From CAYFRC01 sp050946115 (lineage in GTDB: Bacteria; Bacillota; Clostridia; Christensenellales; Aristaeellaceae), in contig JBMNUF010000018.1 in the NCBI GenBank assembly GCA_050946115.1, positions 1-47,585 on the forward strand: 47,585 nucleotides of DNA. Reading direction: 5' to 3'. Below, one piece after another: positions 43,445 through 47,585 of the stretch. The number at the start of each line of letters is the position of its first letter. Position 1 is the first letter of the stretch. A program made the translations under genes and the position numbers. The notes below the pieces were generated by a model. It was given only the letters and a program-made list of their open reading frames with translations. It was not told the origin of the DNA and did not search any database.

Positions 43445-44377
43445 ATGGTGAGGATTCACCCGACCGTTCACAGGACATGCCTGGCCAGACGGATCCGGCA
43501 GCACAGGGACTACTATATCATGCTGCTGCCGGCTCTGGTTTACGTGCTAATTTTCTGTTATGGTCCCATGTACGGCCTTCAGATCGCCTTCAGGGACTAT
43601 AAAGCGGTGCTCGGCTTTCACGGCAGCAAATGGGTGGGCATGAAGCATTTTATTAGCTTTTTCAACAGCTATAATTTCTGGACTCTGATGCGCAACACAT
43701 TTTCAATATCCGTCTATTCACTGATCGCCGGGTTTCCCATCCCCATTCTGCTGGCGCTGGTGCTGAACGAAGTAGACAATGAGCGCTGCAGAAAAACCAT
43801 GCAGACCATACTTTATGCTCCGCATTTTATCTCCACGGTGGTACTGGTGGGCATGATCAATACTATGTTTTCACCCTCGATCGGCGTGGTCAACACCGTG
43901 CGGGAATTTTTGATGCTTGAGCGGATCTATTATACCTCTCTGCCGGGCGCGTTCATTCATCTTTACGTCTGGTCTGGCGTATGGCAGGGTATGGGGTGGA
44001 GCGCGATCATCTATATATCCGCGTTGTCCGGCGTGGATCCAGCGCTGCATGAGGCTGCCACAATCGACGGGGCGAGCCGTTTTCAGCGGTTGATTTACAT
44101 CAACTTGCCCACGATCCAGCCCACGGTCACCATCCTTTTGATTATGTCCGTCGGCCGTCTGGCCTCGGTGGGCTACGAAAAAATCTATCTTATGCAGAAC
44201 GATCTGAACGTGGAGGTGTCCGAGGTCATATCCACCTATGTCTACAAACGCGGCATTCAGAATACCAATTATAGCTTTTCGACGGCGGTCGGTGTGTTCA
44301 ACAACGTCATCAATGTCATCCTGCTGCTGCTGGCCAACGGCGTGTCGCGCCGTGTATCCCAGACCAGCCTGTTCTGA
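43445..44377 (+). CDS. CUT1 sugar ABC transporter permease (LplB-like), module 3
   Basis: A 310-residue permease with six predicted helices, the LplB-type YGPMYGLQIAFRDY start and an EAA loop (HEAATIDGASRFQRL). ATG 43445 is chosen, with AGGTGA upstream; an in-frame ATG at 43415 would be within two bases of the predicted transcript start. Co-transcribed with the next permease and binding protein. Confidence 0.92.
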   Translation: MVRIHPTVHRTCLARRIRQHRDYYIMLLPALVYVLIFCYGPMYGLQIAFRDYKAVLGFHGSKWVGMKHFISFFNSYNFWTLMRNTFSISVYSLIAGFPIPILLALVLNEVDNERCRKTMQTILYAPHFISTVVLVGMINTMFSPSIGVVNTVREFLMLERIYYTSLPGAFIHLYVWSGVWQGMGWSAIIYISALSGVDPALHEAATIDGASRFQRLIYINLPTIQPTVTILLIMSVGRLASVGYEKIYLMQNDLNVEVSEVISTYVYKRGIQNTNYSFSTAVGVFNNVINVILLLLANGVSRRVSQTSLF

Positions 44378-44398
44378 CCGGAAGGGAGGCTGAAGCAT

Positions 44399-45295
44399 AT
44401 GACACACAGGATTCGTATGGCACGGGGCGACCGCGCCTTCGGGGTGGCGACTTTCGCGATGGCTCTTATGTGCACACTGATCGTGCTGTACCCGCTGATT
44501 TACGTTCTGTCCTGCTCGATCAGTTCGCCCGTGCTGGTGGGTGCGGGAAAGGTGGTTCTGCTGCCCCATGGGCTGACGCTGATCGGTTACAGGCGCGTGT
44601 TTCAGGAAAAGGAAATCCTAACCGGCTATATGAACACAATTCTGTATACCGTTGTCGGTACCGCCGTCAATATGGCGGTGACTCTGCCCGCCGGGTTTGT
44701 CCTGTCGAAACAAAAGCTGCCGGGCCAGAAGCTGTTTCTGTTCCTGTTTCTGTTCACGATGTACTTCTCCGGCGGCATGATTCCGACATTTTTGCTGGTC
44801 AAGGGACTGGGCCTTTACAACACCAGGGCGGTGCTGGTGATCCTCGGCGCCTTCAATGTATACAACTGTATCATCTGCCGCACGTTCTTCTCGACCCTGC
44901 CCGCGGACATTGAGGAAGCCGCAATGATCGACGGCTGTTCACCCATCCGCACATTTCTGCAGATCGTGCTGCCCCTTTCCCAGGCGCTGTTGGGAGTGAT
45001 GGTGCTATATTTCGCCGTGGGCCACTGGAACGCATATTTCAACGCGCTGATTTACATCAATAAAGAGGAGTACAAGCCCCTGCAGCTCGTCCTTCGCCGC
45101 ATCCTGGTGCAGGAGCAGATGAGCGCGGACATGATGGCCTCTGGCGGGGACGAATACGCGGCGGAGCAGTACAAGCTGCGGGAGCTCATCAAATACGCTG
45201 TCATCGTCGTATCCTCCGTGCCGGTTCTGATCCTCTATCCTTTTTTGCAGAAGTACTTCGTCAAGGGCGTCATGATCGGCTCGCTGAAGGGCTGA
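44399..45295 (+). CDS. CUT1 sugar ABC transporter permease (YtcP-like), module 3
   Basis: A 298-residue permease with six predicted helices, an EAA loop (EEAAMIDGCSPIRTF) and the family C-terminus FLQKYFVKGVMIGSLKG. GGAAGGGAGG precedes ATG 44399, 21 bp after the previous gene. Confidence 0.94.
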   Translation: MTHRIRMARGDRAFGVATFAMALMCTLIVLYPLIYVLSCSISSPVLVGAGKVVLLPHGLTLIGYRRVFQEKEILTGYMNTILYTVVGTAVNMAVTLPAGFVLSKQKLPGQKLFLFLFLFTMYFSGGMIPTFLLVKGLGLYNTRAVLVILGAFNVYNCIICRTFFSTLPADIEEAAMIDGCSPIRTFLQIVLPLSQALLGVMVLYFAVGHWNAYFNALIYINKEEYKPLQLVLRRILVQEQMSADMMASGGDEYAAEQYKLRELIKYAVIVVSSVPVLILYPFLQKYFVKGVMIGSLKG

Positions 45296-45363
45296 TATTA
45301 TTGATATTATATAGAATCAAAGCCGAACACGGCTCTGATATATCACCGCAAGGAGGTTTTCTT

Positions 45364-46911
45364 ATGGTATGCAAGCTTCTGTCCCTGGCGCTCTGCCTTG
45401 CGCTGGCCTTCACCTGTTTCGGCGCGCTGGCCGAAGGCGAGTATCCCATCGTCGAGGAACCCATCACCGTCACAGCCATCGTCGACACGAACAACGACAG
45501 CATGGATCCCCGTCTGTCCTGGACCGCACTGGAGGATGTGACCGGTATCCATGTCGATTTCACCCTCATCGAGAACGACGCGCTGGCCGTGTTCATGGCC
45601 GCCGGAGACTGGCCAGACTTCTTCCACCTGACGCTGAAACCGTCCTACATCAACGACTACGGCATTCTAGGCGGCATGTTTGTGGACTACAACGACTATC
45701 TAGACATCATGCCCAACCTGGTGCAGACCTTTGAGGACTATCCGGAGTCCGACAAAGTGGTGCGCGAGGTCAATGGCGCCATCTACCAGTTGCCCCGGAT
45801 GGAGCGCTCCGCCACCACATGCCAGGCCCGCGTGTACTATCGCGCAGATGTAATGGAAAAGGCAGGTCTGAAAATGCCCGCCACCACGGAGGAATTCTAT
45901 GACGTGCTGACCGCGTTAAAGGCGTTCAATGACGGCGCCGCGCCGCTGGATGTCAGCTTTACAGCATCGGGTTATTTCGAACCCTTTATGTACGCCTCCT
46001 TTGGCCCCAGCACCCAGGTTAATTTCGAGGATGACGGCACGGGCAAAGTGGTATACAACCGCACATCTGAACAGTACAAGCTGTACATGGAATATGTACA
46101 CCGGCTTTACGCAGACGGCCTGCTGCATCCGGAATACCTCACGCTGGACGGCTCCACAGAGCTCTCCCTTGCAGCTGCCGGCCTAACTGTGTTCATGGGA
46201 AGCACCGCCCATAGCCTGACCGAGGCGGATTTTCCCAGCGGACATGTTGATCTGGGCGTGCTCGCGCCGCTCACTAGCGAGTATGACGACGAGCAGGTTG
46301 TACTGGGCAGTCTCGGCGTCGACGTCGGCGGTTTCGCCATTAACGCACAGTCCAAATACATCCCCGAGATCTGCAAGATGCTGGATGTCTTCTTTGCCAC
46401 CGAAGAAGTCGTGCCTGGCACCGGCGTTTACGGAATCATCGGCTGCTATGGTCCGGAGGGCGGTATGTGGCGTTTCGCCAATGAGGAGAAGACGATGTAC
46501 GAGTTTGTCCTACCCGAAGGCTATGAGGGCACTACGACGAATTACCAGTACAAGGAAGTCATTTACACTAACTGTGGTCGCGTGGATGTGCTGGCTAACG
46601 CCGTCACTTCGACGCCAGGCAACGCCCAGTCCCGCCAGCTTGGCTTCGTGAAAAACCTGTTGCCCTACGGCAAGAGGGACGAGTTCCCCACGGGTTTGCT
46701 AAAATTCACCGAGGACGAGCAGGCCATGCTGGACAAAAACTACGTCGACATCGATACCTATGTCAATAACATGCGCAGCCAGTTCATTACCGGCGTTTCC
46801 AGCGTCGAGACGGATTGGGATGCCTACTGTAACCGCGTCAAGGCCATGGGCATCGATGACGTGCTTGCGGTTTATCAGGCCGCCTACGATCGCTGGAACA
46901 GCATTGAATGA
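45364..46911 (+). CDS. Extracellular oligosaccharide-binding protein, module 3
   Basis: A 515-residue LipO-type solute-binding protein. Signal peptide about 1-23 (MVCKLLSLALCLALAFTCFGALA) before EGEYPIVEE, with no lipobox. ATG 45364 has AAGGAGG seven bases upstream; the open frame extends back to 45301 without a ribosome site. Last gene of module 3 before a terminator. No glycosidase accompanies this module in the window, and an insertion element follows. Confidence 0.9.
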   Translation: MVCKLLSLALCLALAFTCFGALAEGEYPIVEEPITVTAIVDTNNDSMDPRLSWTALEDVTGIHVDFTLIENDALAVFMAAGDWPDFFHLTLKPSYINDYGILGGMFVDYNDYLDIMPNLVQTFEDYPESDKVVREVNGAIYQLPRMERSATTCQARVYYRADVMEKAGLKMPATTEEFYDVLTALKAFNDGAAPLDVSFTASGYFEPFMYASFGPSTQVNFEDDGTGKVVYNRTSEQYKLYMEYVHRLYADGLLHPEYLTLDGSTELSLAAAGLTVFMGSTAHSLTEADFPSGHVDLGVLAPLTSEYDDEQVVLGSLGVDVGGFAINAQSKYIPEICKMLDVFFATEEVVPGTGVYGIIGCYGPEGGMWRFANEEKTMYEFVLPEGYEGTTTNYQYKEVIYTNCGRVDVLANAVTSTPGNAQSRQLGFVKNLLPYGKRDEFPTGLLKFTEDEQAMLDKNYVDIDTYVNNMRSQFITGVSSVETDWDAYCNRVKAMGIDDVLAVYQAAYDRWNSIE

Positions 46912-46928
46912 CTGATTGACCTACTATG

Positions 46929-46981
46929 AGGCTGTGCAAAAACGTCATCGCAAAGATGGTCGGGCTGCACAGCCTATTTTG
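46929..46981 (+). terminator. Terminator of module 3
   Basis: AGGCTGTGCA (46929-46938) pairs perfectly with TGCACAGCCT (46966-46975) around a 27-base loop and is followed by ATTTTGT. Confidence 0.65.
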
Positions 46982-47102
46982 TCAGGGCAGAATCAGGCTG
47001 CCTGAAAGCAAAAAGTACAAAAGCCCTTACCCTATGACATGCATCCTTCCAGGTATACAAGCGAAATAATAAAAAACGCTTGCGACTAGGAGGGAGCATA
47101 TT

Positions 47103-47330
47103 ATGTCTTATAAATACGAGTATCGTGCTGAAGGGGAAGCAAAGATCATTCAGGAATACCAAAGTGGGTTTCATGGATTTTATGATCTATGCCGAATCTA
47201 TGGGATGAAACAACAGACTTTGGAAGATTGGATAAGGTTGTATGAAACATTTGGTATGGAAGAATTAAGGATATACCGCACAAAGCAGAAGATGACGAAG
47301 CTCTATGAGTATGGTATAATAGCAACATGA
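47103..47330 (+). pseudogene. Truncated transposase helix-turn-helix ORF (IS3 OrfA-like)
   Basis: A 75-residue frame whose first 55 or so residues (AKIIQEYQSGFHGFYDLCRIYG, then QQTLEDWIRLYETFG) look like the N-terminal helix-turn-helix of IS3-type OrfA transposases. The expected leucine-zipper continuation is missing: after EELRI the sequence changes character and runs into the promoter of the next transposase. AGGAGGGAG precedes the ATG. It is visibly richer in A+T than the sugar genes, a sign of transfer. Probably the stump of an older element interrupted by the IS5-type element. Confidence 0.55.
47292..47320 (+). promoter_or_regulatory. Promoter of the IS5-type transposase
   Basis: ATGACG (47292-47297), 17-bp spacer, perfect TATAAT (47315-47320). 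The transposase ATG is only seven bases downstream, so translation would be leaderless or nearly so, or a second start is used. Confidence 0.45.
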
Positions 47331-47585
47331 ACAAGCAAATGACGCTGAGCCTGCTTAGTGACGAACTGGCGCAGGCAAGCACGAAGAAGAAAGAATTTCT
47401 GGCAAACATGAACAGGATTATTCCGTGGTCAGAGTGGGTAGCGATGGTAGAGCCGTATTACTACAAAGGAGAGCGCGGCAATAAGCCCTACGACCTGGAG
47501 TTAATGCTTCGGATCCATATGCTGCAGAAGCTGTACAACCTGGCCGATGCGGCGGTCATGAACGAGATCATTGACAGCCAGGCCT
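47327..47585 (+). mobile_element. IS5-family insertion sequence, transposase N-terminus (partial)
   Basis: Eighty-six codons, MNKQMTLSLLSDELAQ onward, up to the window edge. IPWSEWVAMVEPYYYKGERG and the NKPYDLELMLRIHMLQKLYNL stretch are characteristic of the N-terminal DUF772-type region of IS5-group DDE transposases. The catalytic DDE residues lie beyond the window. The left inverted repeat was not identified but should lie between about 47260 and 47300. Confidence 0.85.

Noticed and set aside
1..47585. tRNA, rRNA and CRISPR arrays
   Set aside because: No T-loop or cloverleaf pattern, no rRNA-like stretch, and no regularly spaced repeats were seen on either strand when reading the intergenic regions.

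Overview
This window looks like chromosomal DNA from a GC-rich, saccharolytic, anaerobic Firmicute (Bacillota, class Clostridia; a Christensenellales-like gut or rumen lineage would fit, but that is inference). The pointers are strong AGGAGG-type ribosome binding sites ahead of nearly every gene, sigma-A-like promoters (TTGACA-17-TATAAT), GTG and TTG starts, AraC-controlled CUT1 sugar transporters of the LplB/YtcP type with no ATPase gene of their own, and a Firmicute-style pst-pho locus. No rRNA, tRNA or CRISPR array was found.

Layout. (1) 1-11,000: small carbohydrate-metabolism units mixed with unrelated genes. These are an L-fucose-isomerase-like protein with a MIF-like tautomerase; two zinc sugar-alcohol dehydrogenases plus HU; an SRAP/YedK protein; a Gfo/Idh/MocA dehydrogenase followed by an AAA ATPase; an MFS transporter with a CBM9-like protein; a broken HIRAN-domain gene; and an ADP-ribosylglycohydrolase. 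(2) 11,090-20,418, all minus strand: pstS-pstC-pstA-pstB, a decayed second copy of the pstB 3' end, phoB, phoR, phoU and a copper P-type ATPase whose C-terminus is a fused CopZ-like chaperone. (3) 21,252-25,672, minus: AraC regulator, sugar ABC ATPase, permease and arabinose-binding-like protein, under one clear promoter. (4) 26,125-34,097: an AraC regulator divergent from a GH28-like enzyme, two CUT1 permeases, a binding protein and a GH31 alpha-glycosidase. (5) 34,167-40,931, minus: AraC regulator, binding protein, two CUT1 permeases and a clan GH-D (GH36-like) enzyme. (6) 41,423-46,911: a membrane-bound AraC regulator divergent from a third permease-permease-binding protein set. (7) 46,976-47,585: remains of a transposase helix-turn-helix ORF followed by the start of an IS5-family transposase, cut by the window edge.

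How it works together. Three parallel oligosaccharide uptake loci each carry a local AraC-type sensor. Two of them carry intracellular glycosidases (no signal peptides), which implies import of intact decorated oligosaccharides followed by cytosolic cleavage. A multitask ATPase encoded elsewhere (MsmX/UgpC type) must power the CUT1 permeases. The pst-pho block handles phosphate uptake and signalling. All five binding proteins in the window carry type I (AxA) signal peptides and no lipobox.

The most interesting points are the copA-copZ fusion with what looks like an internal start that could release free CopZ, the pstB duplication scar, the frameshifted HIRAN gene, the divergent cytosolic GH28-like enzyme, the isomerase-tautomerase pair, a possible three-way-junction RNA near 10,833-10,906, and AraC-type direct repeats 20 bp apart at 43,278-43,310. 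I did not find a convincing entirely new multi-gene system.
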